64,000 bases of DNA from an uncultured Scytonema sp. (GTDB lineage Bacteria > Cyanobacteriota > Cyanobacteriia > Cyanobacteriales > Nostocaceae). The position numbers and the translations under genes were made by a program. The stretch spans positions 19,066 to 83,065 of the forward strand of contig CALMVQ010000110.1 in NCBI GenBank assembly GCA_937873135.1, written 5' to 3'. Within the stretch, counting starts at the first letter, position 1, and every line of letters starts with the position of its first letter. This document shows positions 17,014-26,358 of the stretch, one piece after another. Below the pieces are notes generated by a model, which saw only the letters and a list, made by a program, of their open reading frames with translations, ran no database searches and had not been told where the DNA came from.

Positions 17014-18558
17014 CTATCCCAATCTTTCCAACAAATGCTCCCCGACACGCAAAGCATTTGCCATAATAGTAAGTGATGGATTTACCGCACTACTAGATGG
17101 GAAAAAACTACCATCAATAACGTAAAGATTATCAACATCATGTGTACGACAATTGATATCAAGTACCGAAGTTTTAGGGTCTTCACCAAAACGACAAGTT
17201 CCACACTGATGAGCCACCTCTTGCAAGCCCATTTTTGAGGTAATAAATGATGAAAACGAGCTAAAGCGATAGGGTCGCCCCCTAATGGACTTCAACACTT
17301 CATTCCAACGCTCAATTAAGCGCTCAAATGCCTCTTGATTATTATTTGTATAGTCAAGAATAATTTTCTCACCGTTGATCTGTACACGATTATTGAAGTC
17401 GGGTAAATCTTCAGTGATTAACAACCAAGAAAGGGAATGATTTGCCACAAATTCAGATATTTTGTTAGGCATAAAAGGTGGTGCATGAGCGGCGACTTTA
17501 TCTTTATGGATATTGCCGAGTAATTGTACGCTTCCCATTGGGTAAGCAAAATCTTTTTCACCCCAATAAAAATCATTGACAGCAAGTGTCTTTTGAAAAA
17601 CTGTTGGATTGGGTTTTGTGCTTAAAGCCATAACTACGGCAAACTTATGTGCCATGTAATTACGCCCAACAAGATGAGAACTATTAGCCAATCCATTTGG
17701 GTGTTGGTCGTTGGCAGATTTCAGTAACAAGACTGCTGAATTAACTGCACCACAAGCAACAACCACAATATCTCCAGTAAACATCTGAAGCTTACCTGCA
17801 ATTTCTGCTTCCACTCCAGTCACTTGCCGACCCGATGCACTGGTATGCAAACGTGTGACTTTTGCATTGGTAATTAAAGTCAGATTGGGATTGACAAGTG
17901 CTGGACGTACACCGTTAATGTCAGCATCAGCTTTAGCATTGATAAAACACGGGAAGCCATCACAAGTATCGCAACGAATACAAGCACTTAAAGAACGATT
18001 GACTTCATTAAGTTTGACGGCAAGCGGTAGATAAAATGGATGCAAGCCTTGATACTTTAGGGCATAATGGATGTTTTGAATGTAGGGTTCGTGGCTGACT
18101 GCTGGAAAGGGATAGTCTTCACCAATCTGCGGTTCAGTAGGATCGAGACCTCGCTGACCATGTACTTCATAAAGTTTCTCAGCTTGGGCATAGTAGGGAG
18201 CAAAATCCTGATACTTTAATGGCCATTCCGGGGAAATGCCACCTTTATGAATAACTTTTTCAAAGTCCTGCTGGCGAAACCTAAACAAGGCACCACCATA
18301 AAATTTAGTGTTGCCGCCAACATAATAGTGCATGACTGGTCGTATGGCTTTGCCGTTTTTGTCATACCATACATCACTATTTCGATAGCGTTCTTTTCGC
18401 AGAACCTGCTGAGAATCCCAATTCGCTTTTTCTCTAGGTAGAAAAGTTCCTCGTTCTAGAACTAAAATTTTCTTACCGCTTGATGCCAATCGATTAAGCA
18501 GAGTTCCACCACCGGCACCTGTACCAATGATGATGACATCGTAATGACCATCAGCCAT
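17014..18558 (-). CDS. GMC-family FAD-dependent oxidoreductase
   Basis: About 514 residues from ATG 18558 (MADGHYDVIIIG); a TTG at 18600 would add 14 residues but is less plausible. The FAD-binding GTGAGGGTLLNRLASSGKKILVLERG is at about 12-37. GGNTKFYGGALFRFR, the interior VVACGAVNSAVLLLKS and the C-terminal HQCGTCRFG and SAVNPSLTIMANALRVGEHL match glucose-methanol-choline oxidoreductases; the H of HQCGT and the N of VNPS are the usual catalytic pair. A Cys-rich CIRCDTCDGFPCF segment (about 205) is present. It would oxidise an alcohol, perhaps on the lipid chain. It faces the glycosyltransferase block. Confidence 0.88.
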   Translation of the reverse strand: MADGHYDVIIIGTGAGGGTLLNRLASSGKKILVLERGTFLPREKANWDSQQVLRKERYRNSDVWYDKNGKAIRPVMHYYVGGNTKFYGGALFRFRQQDFEKVIHKGGISPEWPLKYQDFAPYYAQAEKLYEVHGQRGLDPTEPQIGEDYPFPAVSHEPYIQNIHYALKYQGLHPFYLPLAVKLNEVNRSLSACIRCDTCDGFPCFINAKADADINGVRPALVNPNLTLITNAKVTRLHTSASGRQVTGVEAEIAGKLQMFTGDIVVVACGAVNSAVLLLKSANDQHPNGLANSSHLVGRNYMAHKFAVVMALSTKPNPTVFQKTLAVNDFYWGEKDFAYPMGSVQLLGNIHKDKVAAHAPPFMPNKISEFVANHSLSWLLITEDLPDFNNRVQINGEKIILDYTNNNQEAFERLIERWNEVLKSIRGRPYRFSSFSSFITSKMGLQEVAHQCGTCRFGEDPKTSVLDINCRTHDVDNLYVIDGSFFPSSSAVNPSLTIMANALRVGEHLLERLG

Positions 18559-18600
18559 TTTTGTATGTTCTTTTGAGTTAATTGTGGATTTACAGAACAA

Positions 18601-18745
18601 TCAGCTAATAGCTATTAGCTATCGCAATCCTACATGAGTCGTGAAGATTATTTTAGGAATGAACCGCCTTGGCTGACGCCACGTCTGACGACGAACGCGC
18701 AGCGTCTCCCCTTGGGAGAAGAGAAGACGCTCTTGTACGCCAAGA
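18601..18745. repeat. Heptamer and GC-rich repeats upstream of the GMC gene
   Basis: AGCTAATAGCTATTAGCTAT (18603-18622) is a palindromic heptamer tract. It is followed by a GC-rich mosaic (18663-18740) with GCGTCTCC and GGGAGAAGAGAAGACGC. It sits in the 391-base gap between the GMC and SDR genes. Confidence 0.55.
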
Positions 18746-18920
18746 AAAGAAAGAGAGAGAATTTCACAAATGATTTAGGATTGCTATATAAACTCAATTT
18801 GTAAATATTTTCTCTATCAAAATAAATATTTATATTTTTTCATAGAGGAAAGAAATACGTATTCCTTAATAGAAAATAATCAGCATATTGCTAACTATTT
18901 AAACCTATCGTTTCTCAACA

Positions 18921-18942
18921 ACCATTAGCTAATAGCTAATGG
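18921..18942. repeat. Palindromic ACCATTAGCTAATAGCTAATGGT tract
   Basis: ACCATTAGCTAA and TTAGCTAATGGT-type halves form an almost perfect inverted repeat just after the stop of the minus-strand SDR gene. It may act as a transcription end for that gene. Confidence 0.5.
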
Positions 18943-18949
18943 TTTGAGG

Positions 18950-19777
18950 CTATTTTATATTTTCCTCTTGCATTTTATTTTCAGCACAAGTTTTGTTTAT
19001 TTGTGTTAATCCAATCATGCGATAAATTCTATCTCCGAATTCCGGAAAAAGTTGTATATTTGAGAACAGTAATCGTGTTAAAAGTCCATCAAGTACAACC
19101 TCTCCCTGATTTTGCTGAATGGCCTGTAGGACTGCGATCGCCACATCTGTTGGTTCAGAAACACGCGCTAACTTGGGTGCTGGTAAGCCAAATTTCAGAA
19201 ACATTCCTGCTTTTGTATATCCCGGACAAATCACTGAAACCCCTACATTAGTATTAGCTAATTCCTGCCGCATTGCATCTGTCCACATAATCATACTCGC
19301 TTTACTTGCTGAGTAGATGCTGTTGTAAGGCGCTCCTTTTTTACCTGAGCCAGATGAAATATTCACAATGTGACCGCTATCGCGATCTAACATACTCGGT
19401 AAGACTAAACGAGTTAACTCCATCCCCGCAATTAAATTCGTTGTCAATATCGACTGGATATCTTCTAGAGAGTAATTTTGAAAAGGTCGATATTTTTCTA
19501 TTGCAGCATTATTAATCAAAATATCGATAGGGCCTACAAGCTGATTAATTTGCTGTACGAGAGTTGATAATTCTTCCACTTTGTTGATGTCAAATGGAAG
19601 ACTTATTCCTCTACCACCAGCAGCTTCAATCTCAGCACATATGCTATCTAGCTTTTTCTGAGAACGAGAAACGCAAACTACAGTTGCTTGTTCTTTTGCA
19701 AATGTACGGGCAATAAAGACTCCAATACCACCTGATGCGCCCGTTAACAGCACCGTTTTACCTGCTATGTTTTTCAT
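18950..19777 (-). CDS. HetN-like short-chain dehydrogenase/ketoacyl reductase
   Basis: About 275 residues from ATG 19777 (MKNIAGKTVLLTG), chosen because AAGCGG lies 6 bases upstream; ATG 19783 is the alternative. Classical SDR motifs: TGASGGIG (about 12-19), NNAA (about 88), catalytic Ser in NISSGSGKKG and YSASK (about 157). The sequence from KTVLLTGAS and KEQATVVCVSRSQ to WTDAMRQEL and CPGY resembles HetN, the ketoacyl reductase encoded beside heterocyst glycolipid genes. The position of the HetN inhibitory pentapeptide RGSGR reads RDSGH, so a patterning role is unlikely. A reductive step on the acyl chain is the likely job. Confidence 0.82.
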   Translation of the reverse strand: MKNIAGKTVLLTGASGGIGVFIARTFAKEQATVVCVSRSQKKLDSICAEIEAAGGRGISLPFDINKVEELSTLVQQINQLVGPIDILINNAAIEKYRPFQNYSLEDIQSILTTNLIAGMELTRLVLPSMLDRDSGHIVNISSGSGKKGAPYNSIYSASKASMIMWTDAMRQELANTNVGVSVICPGYTKAGMFLKFGLPAPKLARVSEPTDVAIAVLQAIQQNQGEVVLDGLLTRLLFSNIQLFPEFGDRIYRMIGLTQINKTCAENKMQEENIK

Positions 19778-19783
19778 AATCAT

Positions 19784-20987
19784 CCGCTTGGCTCTTACTG
19801 AGTCCCTAACTAATCGGCATGTTCAAATGAGCTATCAGCAACTTGGGTTGATAGCTTAAAATTTTCTCCAGAATAGATAGCAGTCCGTGGAAGAGAGCGT
19901 GAAAATTTGAGGAAAGTTGCAACCGAACTGTAGTCCCCCTAAGCCAGTAGGGTGAATTTTCTGACAATTCCGAGGCGGATCGCTATATTGCTCATTGCCC
20001 ACAGATGCAAAATCTAAAATTTTTCACAAATAATGCACGGATTACTCTTTATCTAGAAAAAATCAATTTTTTTACCTGATTGTAGTAGACTTGTTGTCGC
20101 CAAACAAAGGAATGAAAAAGCTAATGTGCAATAAAATTGCACTCGTGAAGCGTTAATACAGTCATTGGTGATTTGTATTTACAAAGGACAAATAACAAAT
20201 AACAGCTTTCACAATTAATTATGCAACTTTAAAGCGTAACAGCTTATTAGGTGGGAACTGCTTGCACAGAGATTCCGCAGCAATCAGGTAGAAGTGACAC
20301 AGTCCCGTCACCGCGATCGCGTTCTGAGTCAACCTTCGGCAGCAATGCAATGGCGATAAATGTCTGTCATTGCATGGTAGCGCTTGACTTTGAAGAGAGT
20401 GTGTTAGCCGTAAGCATTCAGCTATGAATGGAATTATTCATTATAAATATCCAAAAAAGAATGTGGCTTCAAAACCTCGTCTCTACAAGGTTTTCAGGGA
20501 ACACAGAATTAATGACTGACGGATCTGTCTATTGGTCATTTGTCATTATTTACTAGTTATCAATCATTAGATATCTCTAGAAATGTTGTAGGGGCGATCC
20601 TACTTTTACCATCCATACAAAGGATTTCAAGGAATGCATAATTAATTTCAAATTACTTTATATTAAGGATTAAAGACAAATGAGCAAATACAACCTTCAT
20701 TATAAATTGTTAGAGGTTGATGATTTGGTGGCAAATTAATCATTTGCCCATCGGATTCAACGCTAAAATAGCACTCAATCAGCCATAAAAATTGTCAAAG
20801 TATGGTTAGTAACGGGGATGACAAAACTTGTGATGTAAATGTAATAACAAGGATTTGATACTAGGTATTTGTTAAACACTAACTACTGCGTGAGACAGAA
20901 AATATGGGACTCACAATTACGAATTGTGGTCAATGCGTAACTCTTAAATCCAAAGGTATCAGTGCTATACAAGACTTCGCCTAAATT
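19784..20987. other. Longest gene-free stretch, about 1.2 kb
   Basis: No protein-like ORF or known RNA gene was recognised. It contains a small hairpin at 20126-20142 (GTGCAAT, loop AAA, ATTGCAC), degenerate heptamers around 20186-20207 (ACAAATA) and short palindromic pieces. It separates the minus-strand SDR from the plus-strand GT4 gene, so both promoters should be here. A non-coding RNA cannot be excluded. Confidence 0.4.
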
Positions 20988-22247
20988 ATGACAAAGCAAC
21001 CTCTTCGCATTGCGATTTTCACGGGATTATATGCTCCGTTCTTGACGGGGGTTTCAGTTGCCGTACATCAACGAGTTCGCTGGTTGCTACAGCAGGGGCA
21101 TGAAGTCTTTCTCATCCACCCTCAAATCAACGACAAGTACCCGAAAAATGTTGGCAAACGTCCCATGCCAGGGTTAAGTGAGTTACAGCCTTTCCCAAAT
21201 TTTTCCCATTATGCATTCCCAACACAACCGCTGATATTCTACAAGTCTCTTCCCCAACCATTGAGTTATTGGCATTGGAACGATACTGAGTTACTTCAGA
21301 ACTTTCACCCGGACATTATCGTGGTTGAAGAAGCAGCGCAAATGAGAGGAATCTACTCAATGTTTCTGCAAGGTTACGGTCGCCCGATCGCCGTTCAATA
21401 CGCAAGGCGAACTGGTACCCCAACAGTATCCCTTTTCCATACCGATATTGTTGCCTACATTCAATATTATTTGGGAGATTGGTTCTTTAGCTTGTTTCGC
21501 CCAATCATTCCCATTTTGGTCAAGCAGTTCAGTGAGTTGTATGACATCAGTTTCTTTTCTTCTAAATCACAGATGGCTAAATATCAAGAGCTAAAATGCC
21601 AACGCTGTGAATATCTTCCCTATCAAGGAGTCGATTGCCAGAAATTTCATCCCCAAAACATTCGTTACAATCCTATTCCCAACGACCACCGACCGACTCT
21701 GCTTTTTGTCGGACGCATTACCCCGGAAAAGAATATTACCCAACTCCTAGATGCATTTCCGATAATTGCCGCCAAAATTCCTGACGCCCATCTTGTGATC
21801 ATTGGCAGTGGGCCCCAAGATGAAGAGATCCGTCGTCTGGCATCTAAGTTTAAATCCAGTGTTACCGTGTGGGGTGAGTCGCACGGAACAGAACTTTTAG
21901 GCTGGTTTGCACGCGCAGACGTATTTGTCAACCCCTCCGTCACCGAAAACTTCTGCACCACAAATAACGAAGCACTAGCTTCTGGAACCCCTGTTGTTGC
22001 AGCCGTTGCACCATCCACAGAGGAACAGGTATTCCCAGGTCACAACGGCTTCCTCGCCGAACCTAATAACCCAACTGATTTTGCGAATCAAGCGATCGCG
22101 ATTCTCGAAAATCCCAAACTCAAAGCAGAAATGTCTCAACAAGCCCGCCTCTCCATACTTGAATTCGATTGGTCGGCATGTTCGCAAAAATTTGAAGACA
22201 GACTCTATCAACTTGTTCAAGCATCAAAGCAGAAGACGAAGGTTTAA
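20988..22247 (+). CDS. Family 4 glycosyltransferase (GT-B, lipid-glycosyltransferase-like)
   Basis: 419 residues. The N-terminal RIAIFTGLYAPFLTGVSVAVHQRVRWL (about 6-32) is the acceptor-side Rossmann domain of GT4 enzymes such as SqdX and digalactosyldiacylglycerol synthases. The donor-binding half has LLFVGRITPEKNI (about 236-248), HLVIIGSGPQ (about 268) and FVNPSVTENFCTTNNEALASGTPVVA (about 310-335) with the E-x7-E motif. A sugar is probably transferred to a lipid. It is the third glycosyltransferase in the island. The sequence is intact with no membrane helix. Confidence 0.85.
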   Translation: MTKQPLRIAIFTGLYAPFLTGVSVAVHQRVRWLLQQGHEVFLIHPQINDKYPKNVGKRPMPGLSELQPFPNFSHYAFPTQPLIFYKSLPQPLSYWHWNDTELLQNFHPDIIVVEEAAQMRGIYSMFLQGYGRPIAVQYARRTGTPTVSLFHTDIVAYIQYYLGDWFFSLFRPIIPILVKQFSELYDISFFSSKSQMAKYQELKCQRCEYLPYQGVDCQKFHPQNIRYNPIPNDHRPTLLFVGRITPEKNITQLLDAFPIIAAKIPDAHLVIIGSGPQDEEIRRLASKFKSSVTVWGESHGTELLGWFARADVFVNPSVTENFCTTNNEALASGTPVVAAVAPSTEEQVFPGHNGFLAEPNNPTDFANQAIAILENPKLKAEMSQQARLSILEFDWSACSQKFEDRLYQLVQASKQKTKV

Positions 22248-22361
22248 AAAGCTTTCAGCGATCGCGCACAAGCCTCCGTTGCCATCGGGTTAGCCCGTTC
22301 TTACGATGACGATTCCACTCGTCAACTCATCTAAATGGATGTATCGGGGAGGCATTTTATC

Positions 22362-22808
22362 TCATTTTTGATACGGATCGGACTGAGGAGGATGCCAACC
22401 CGCTTCTACCCAAAAACGACGAGCAACTTGAATGGAAGGCTCATCACGGCGTTCATCATTGAGATCCAGGCGAACGCAAGTGGCTCTACCTATAGGAGTT
22501 GTGCCTAAAATTTTTGTCCCGTCTTTTGTCCAGATGAAATGGTCAGACCACTTTTGCTGACGGGAATTAAATAGAGGGACTTGTTCTTGGGTTTTGGGAT
22601 CAGTACCTAATGTAAAATTATAATGACGCTCATTACACTGGTGGCAAGCAAATGCCAAATTATCCAGTTCATCAGAGCCACCCAATGACTGCGGCATAAT
22701 ATGGTCAATGGTAAAACGGTCTGGACTCAAGTACTCTGGAGAATGGCAGTATTCGCAGAGGTATCTGGCTCGTTGTCTTACAAGTCTTCGAGTTTGGGCC
22801 GACACCAT
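22362..22808 (-). CDS. HNH endonuclease
   Basis: 148 residues. The HNH core is complete: RYLCEYCHSP (about 15-24), FTIDHIMPQSLGG (about 32-44, catalytic His of DH) and NLAFACHQCNERH (about 50-62), with the two CxxC pairs of a structural zinc. Its start overlaps the end of the upstream small gene by 31 bases, so the two are translationally coupled. Stand-alone cyanobacterial HNH proteins of this kind have unknown biological targets; a defence or mobile role is possible. Confidence 0.88.
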   Translation of the reverse strand: MVSAQTRRLVRQRARYLCEYCHSPEYLSPDRFTIDHIMPQSLGGSDELDNLAFACHQCNERHYNFTLGTDPKTQEQVPLFNSRQQKWSDHFIWTKDGTKILGTTPIGRATCVRLDLNDERRDEPSIQVARRFWVEAGWHPPQSDPYQK

Positions 22809-22993
22809 TTACTTTTTGCTGCGAGTTGAGCATTAATCAAGGTAAATATTCTCTCTAATTCGGAGATGCCTACATATTCAGCTTCTTCTTCTGGAGTGAG
22901 CGCATCAGCTTTTTTCTTCTCCAACAGTTCTTCAAAGCGAGACTGTAGCTCATCAGTAAATTTAAAAAGATAAATGTCACCGAATTCACTCAT
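22778..22993 (-). CDS. Small helical protein coupled to the HNH nuclease
   Basis: 71 residues from ATG 22993 (MSEFGDIYLFKFTDELQ); an upstream ATG at 23047 would add 18 residues. It is strongly helical and charged (LQSRFEELLEKKKADALTPEEE). It shares a 31-base overlap with the HNH gene downstream, which implies coupled expression. It may be a partner or inhibitor of the nuclease, by position only; no family recognised with certainty. Confidence 0.65.
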   Translation of the reverse strand: MSEFGDIYLFKFTDELQSRFEELLEKKKADALTPEEEAEYVGISELERIFTLINAQLAAKSKWCRPKLEDL

Positions 22994-23074
22994 CCTGATA
23001 CCAGAAGATATTAAGGATGAGGGTTGAACCATCAACTGAGTAGTCATTATGTGTTTACAGTACCTTTGGTTCTA

Positions 23075-23176
23075 TTATGCCTCTTTCTCTACAATACCAA
23101 TTTCATCAACGATCCCAGCAATAATGCCCAGATGGTCTATGTCTTGCGTTTGAATGTCCGGCAGTTTTTTGCTCAT
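23075..23176 (-). pseudogene. Transposase N-terminal fragment (DUF4277/IS1634-like)
   Basis: A 33-codon reading frame beginning MSKKLPDIQTQDIDHLGIIAG and continuing IVDEIGIVEK before a stop. The phrase DxLDHLGIVAGIIDEIG is the conserved opening of DUF4277-type transposases. The rest of the element is absent, so this is a remnant. It lies just upstream of the HNH pair and marks past mobile-element activity in this defence region. Confidence 0.6.
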
Positions 23177-23601
23177 CAGTTAACCCTTGCTAGTCGAGTA
23201 TTGCTTCTCGACCTTAAAATACCATTTCTTGTTTCACCTTTGTCTTCAGGTGGCGATCGCACTACGTTGAGTCATGCACCTTCACCTTTACAATTTCTCA
23301 ACCCGCCAACCTGCGGAATGTAGGTAAGAGCGTTGTGGGGGCATAGCTGTTTGTATTAGCTCGATGTCCAGCTTAATAGTAGTAATTCTTCTCCGCGCTT
23401 TAGTAAACTCTCCTAATCAATAGTTCTTATGTACTAAATATCTCCATTTCGTTGGGGTGTGACAGTTGTGGGTGCGGAAGGTGGGATGTACAGGTAGTAT
23501 TACTTTTACTTCTTTTCCTCAAGTTCGTTATTTTGTATAAATTTTGGGGAATTATATAAATGATTACAAGATCACTCAATTTATAACTAACTAACCATCC
23601 A
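23177..23601. other. Gap upstream of the McrB-like operon
   Basis: No gene was recognised. The last 120 bases are very AT-rich (TTGTATAAATTTTGGGG, then TTATATAAATG) and probably carry the promoter of the McrB-like operon. Confidence 0.4.
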
Positions 23602-24744
23602 ATGTCAAAACCTATAAATAGTCCAATTCAAAAAATTCTTTTTGGGAGCCCAGGAACTGGTAAAAGTTATAGAATTCATTACGAAATTATTAAAGATGAA
23701 TTAAACATAGTAGAATCACAGAATATTATTAGTACGGTTTTTCATCCTGAATATACCTATGGCGATTTTATGGGTAAATTAGTACCCATTACAAAGGGCA
23801 ATAATGTCCGTTATCAATTTCATGCAGGTCATTTTTTAAGAGCACTTACACAAGCTTATAACAATATAATTACAGAATATAACGATCCACACAAAGATAA
23901 ATCTTTTAAAGAGGTATCTGATGATGAAAAGCTAGCTATACGTGAACAAGCCTTCAATGTAGCTTGGAATAAAGCAGCAAATGTAGCTTTGGTTATAGAT
24001 GAAATCAACAGAGGTAATTCATCTGCTATTTTTGGAACTGTTTTTCAGCTTTTGGATAGAGATAATAATGGATGGTCATCTTACAAAATAAATTTAACAG
24101 AAATTGAATTATTAAAAATATTACAACTCATGGGTGTTGAAGAAAAACCTTTAGCTGATAATAGATTTGAATATCAGTTTCCAGGTGAAAATCATTGGGT
24201 ACAAGATTATTTAATTTTCCAAAATCGAGTTGATTGCGTACAGATAAACCTTAAAGATAAGTCTATTAAAATTCCCCCTAACTTATCTTTTTTAGGTACT
24301 ATGAATACCTCGGATAACTCAATTTATTTCATGGATAGTGCCTTTAAACGACGTTGGGATTGGGAATTTGTTGATTGGGATGAAAATACTAGATTACCTG
24401 AAGCGGCATATGGCAAAGCTGAAAATGGAACTTTGGATGAAGAGGAATGGAAAACTTTTGTCAGAAAGCTGAACACTTTCATTAAAAGTCAACACGCCTT
24501 TGTTCGTGGTATAGAAGACAAGCAGGTTGGTAATTATTTCATCAAAGAGCGTCCTGTAAAGGCTGAACAGATACGAAATAAACTGATGTTCTTTCTATGG
24601 GATAGTGTCTTTAATCGTGATAAAAAGCCACTCCGAAAAATTTTGGGTGTAGTAGAAGACAAAGAACTTGTTACATTTGGTGATTTTACTAAAATGCATA
24701 ATGTTTTTGTTGAAGAAATTATGAAATATGAAATAGACGAATAA
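23602..24744 (+). CDS. McrB-like AAA+ NTPase lacking an N-terminal recognition domain
   Basis: 380 residues. The protein starts almost directly with Walker A (FGSPGTGKSY, about residues 14-23). It then shows the McrB-type HPEYTYGDFMG segment (about 49), Walker B VALVIDEINRGN (about 129-140), sensor/NTSD motif LGTMNTSDNS (about 232) and arginine-finger AFKRRWDW (about 249). McrB normally has a DNA-recognition domain before the motor; here it is missing. The motor would use GTP or ATP to drive the nuclease encoded next (37 bases to its ATG). Codon use is AT-rich compared with the NRPS region, which hints at transfer. Confidence 0.85.
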   Translation: MSKPINSPIQKILFGSPGTGKSYRIHYEIIKDELNIVESQNIISTVFHPEYTYGDFMGKLVPITKGNNVRYQFHAGHFLRALTQAYNNIITEYNDPHKDKSFKEVSDDEKLAIREQAFNVAWNKAANVALVIDEINRGNSSAIFGTVFQLLDRDNNGWSSYKINLTEIELLKILQLMGVEEKPLADNRFEYQFPGENHWVQDYLIFQNRVDCVQINLKDKSIKIPPNLSFLGTMNTSDNSIYFMDSAFKRRWDWEFVDWDENTRLPEAAYGKAENGTLDEEEWKTFVRKLNTFIKSQHAFVRGIEDKQVGNYFIKERPVKAEQIRNKLMFFLWDSVFNRDKKPLRKILGVVEDKELVTFGDFTKMHNVFVEEIMKYEIDE

Positions 24745-24780
24745 TTTAAATTTATAAACAAGAGACTTTTGATTAAAAAA

Positions 24781-26358
24781 ATGCTAAATTTTTCCGAACT
24801 GAAGCTGGTTAAAGTCAGAGATTACAAAGATAATTTTGTGGGGATCCGCAAATGTGCATCTGGGGATAGTTTTGAGTTTTGTCTACCAAATGGTTTTGAC
24901 GATTTTCCCGATGGTGATTTTAACCAAGTAAGGGATTTATTTTTTAAAATGTATCGAACTTTCCGTAAATTTGAGTGTGATAATACGCTTACTAACCGAT
25001 TTAAAATAAACGAGCCTAAATATCAACGAGAACAAGATCAGACTACTCTTTCTTCTGGTGGCATCAGTATGCAGACTCAAGAAGGGGAACCTTGTATGCT
25101 TTATAGTAAATTGAGGATGATTGAGCGAGTTTTAGAAGCATATGACGACCTTGCTATAAACTCTATACAAAAGAAAATCAGACGGAGTGAAGATATTGAT
25201 TATTCACAAATTCATAAATACTTAGAGCGTGCTATTTACCTTGAGCAGGATGTAATTTACATTGAGACAATGGATCTACCGCGTCCGATTGTGCGTTATG
25301 AAAGTACTGACATAGTTAACTTATATTGTTATATTCTTGATGAGATTGTGCAACAGTTACATGGTGATGTACCTGAGAACATTCAAGTTCGCATTCAAGA
25401 TATTCGATTTCTTTCCCAACATTTTCAAGACGACTACTTGAATAGTAACCAGTCTATTTTTGACAAAGACACTTTTATAGAAACTAGCAATATTCTTAAA
25501 GAAGCTTTAGATAATATAGAGAAAAATACTTATTACAAAGACATAGATTTTTGGCAACTTTATGAAGCTATTGAAACGTTTTTATATGGTGAAATCAATC
25601 CCGAACTTAACGATGGCGAATACTGGGGAATACAAAGCTTCTCTCTTGTTTGGGAGGATATATGTAACACATATTTCTTTAAAAAACATTATAATAATAT
25701 TTGTTTTGCAGATACGGATATTCCTATCAAAGATTATCAAAACCCAGAAAGGGAAGGTGAAGAGCAAAAACGAGTTGGTAACTATGCTAGGAAGTTTGAT
25801 AGTCAAAATGAGAATAAATATGGTAATCAATGGATTTATAGAACATTTTCAAATATTCCTTACTCACAAAAAGAAGGTAGTTTCTTTGGATGGAATCTAC
25901 TAATTTGTATCGAATTTAATCCTCTGCCTGGAACTTTAGTCTACTCTAATCCTAAATCTCAATATAATGATGTCCATAAAAGAGATAGAAGTAGAAAGGA
26001 AGTACTACGTCGCTTTCCTTGTCCTGATTTAGTTTTCAAAAGTGAATCAGATAAGGGAATTGAGTTAAGTATTGTAGACTATAAAGATGTTACGATTGAT
26101 TTTTACTATAGAAACTTTAAATTACCATTATATAAATCCGATAAAAAATATAGAAGCGATATCATAAAACAACTTACTTATGAGTTAGCATTACAGCAGA
26201 CACATAATATTTTAAATAATATTTTTTTAATTCCTTACTATTATAAAGATTTTGCTAAATCAGGAGAACTGGAACCGGATTTCAATATTAAAGGAATTAA
26301 GATTTTTAAAGCGAATTTTACGCTGATTCAACAAATATATTTAAATGAAAGTTTATGA
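24781..26358 (+). CDS. McrC/LlaJI-type partner with PD-(D/E)XK-like nuclease motif
   Basis: About 525 residues from ATG 24781; a TTG at 24769 is an alternative start. The N-terminal part is acidic and unrecognised. A long helical region (about 95-280) precedes a C-terminal candidate nuclease core: RRFPCPDLVF (about 410-419), then ELSIVDYKDV (about 430-439), which fits the PD...(D/E)xK arrangement, followed by a helix QLTYELALQQTHN. It pairs with an McrB-like motor as in McrBC and LlaJI systems. It overlaps the next gene by 4 bases (ATGA). Target specificity is unknown. Confidence 0.72.
   Translation: MLNFSELKLVKVRDYKDNFVGIRKCASGDSFEFCLPNGFDDFPDGDFNQVRDLFFKMYRTFRKFECDNTLTNRFKINEPKYQREQDQTTLSSGGISMQTQEGEPCMLYSKLRMIERVLEAYDDLAINSIQKKIRRSEDIDYSQIHKYLERAIYLEQDVIYIETMDLPRPIVRYESTDIVNLYCYILDEIVQQLHGDVPENIQVRIQDIRFLSQHFQDDYLNSNQSIFDKDTFIETSNILKEALDNIEKNTYYKDIDFWQLYEAIETFLYGEINPELNDGEYWGIQSFSLVWEDICNTYFFKKHYNNICFADTDIPIKDYQNPEREGEEQKRVGNYARKFDSQNENKYGNQWIYRTFSNIPYSQKEGSFFGWNLLICIEFNPLPGTLVYSNPKSQYNDVHKRDRSRKEVLRRFPCPDLVFKSESDKGIELSIVDYKDVTIDFYYRNFKLPLYKSDKKYRSDIIKQLTYELALQQTHNILNNIFLIPYYYKDFAKSGELEPDFNIKGIKIFKANFTLIQQIYLNESL

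Noticed and set aside
19784-20987. RNA gene (tRNA, RnpB) in the longest gap
   Set aside because: No T-loop consensus or conserved RnpB segment was found by eye; only short hairpins are present.
23024-23323. 99-codon plus-strand ORF upstream of the McrB-like operon
   Set aside because: The opposite strand carries a recognisable transposase remnant and the plus-strand translation has no family features.
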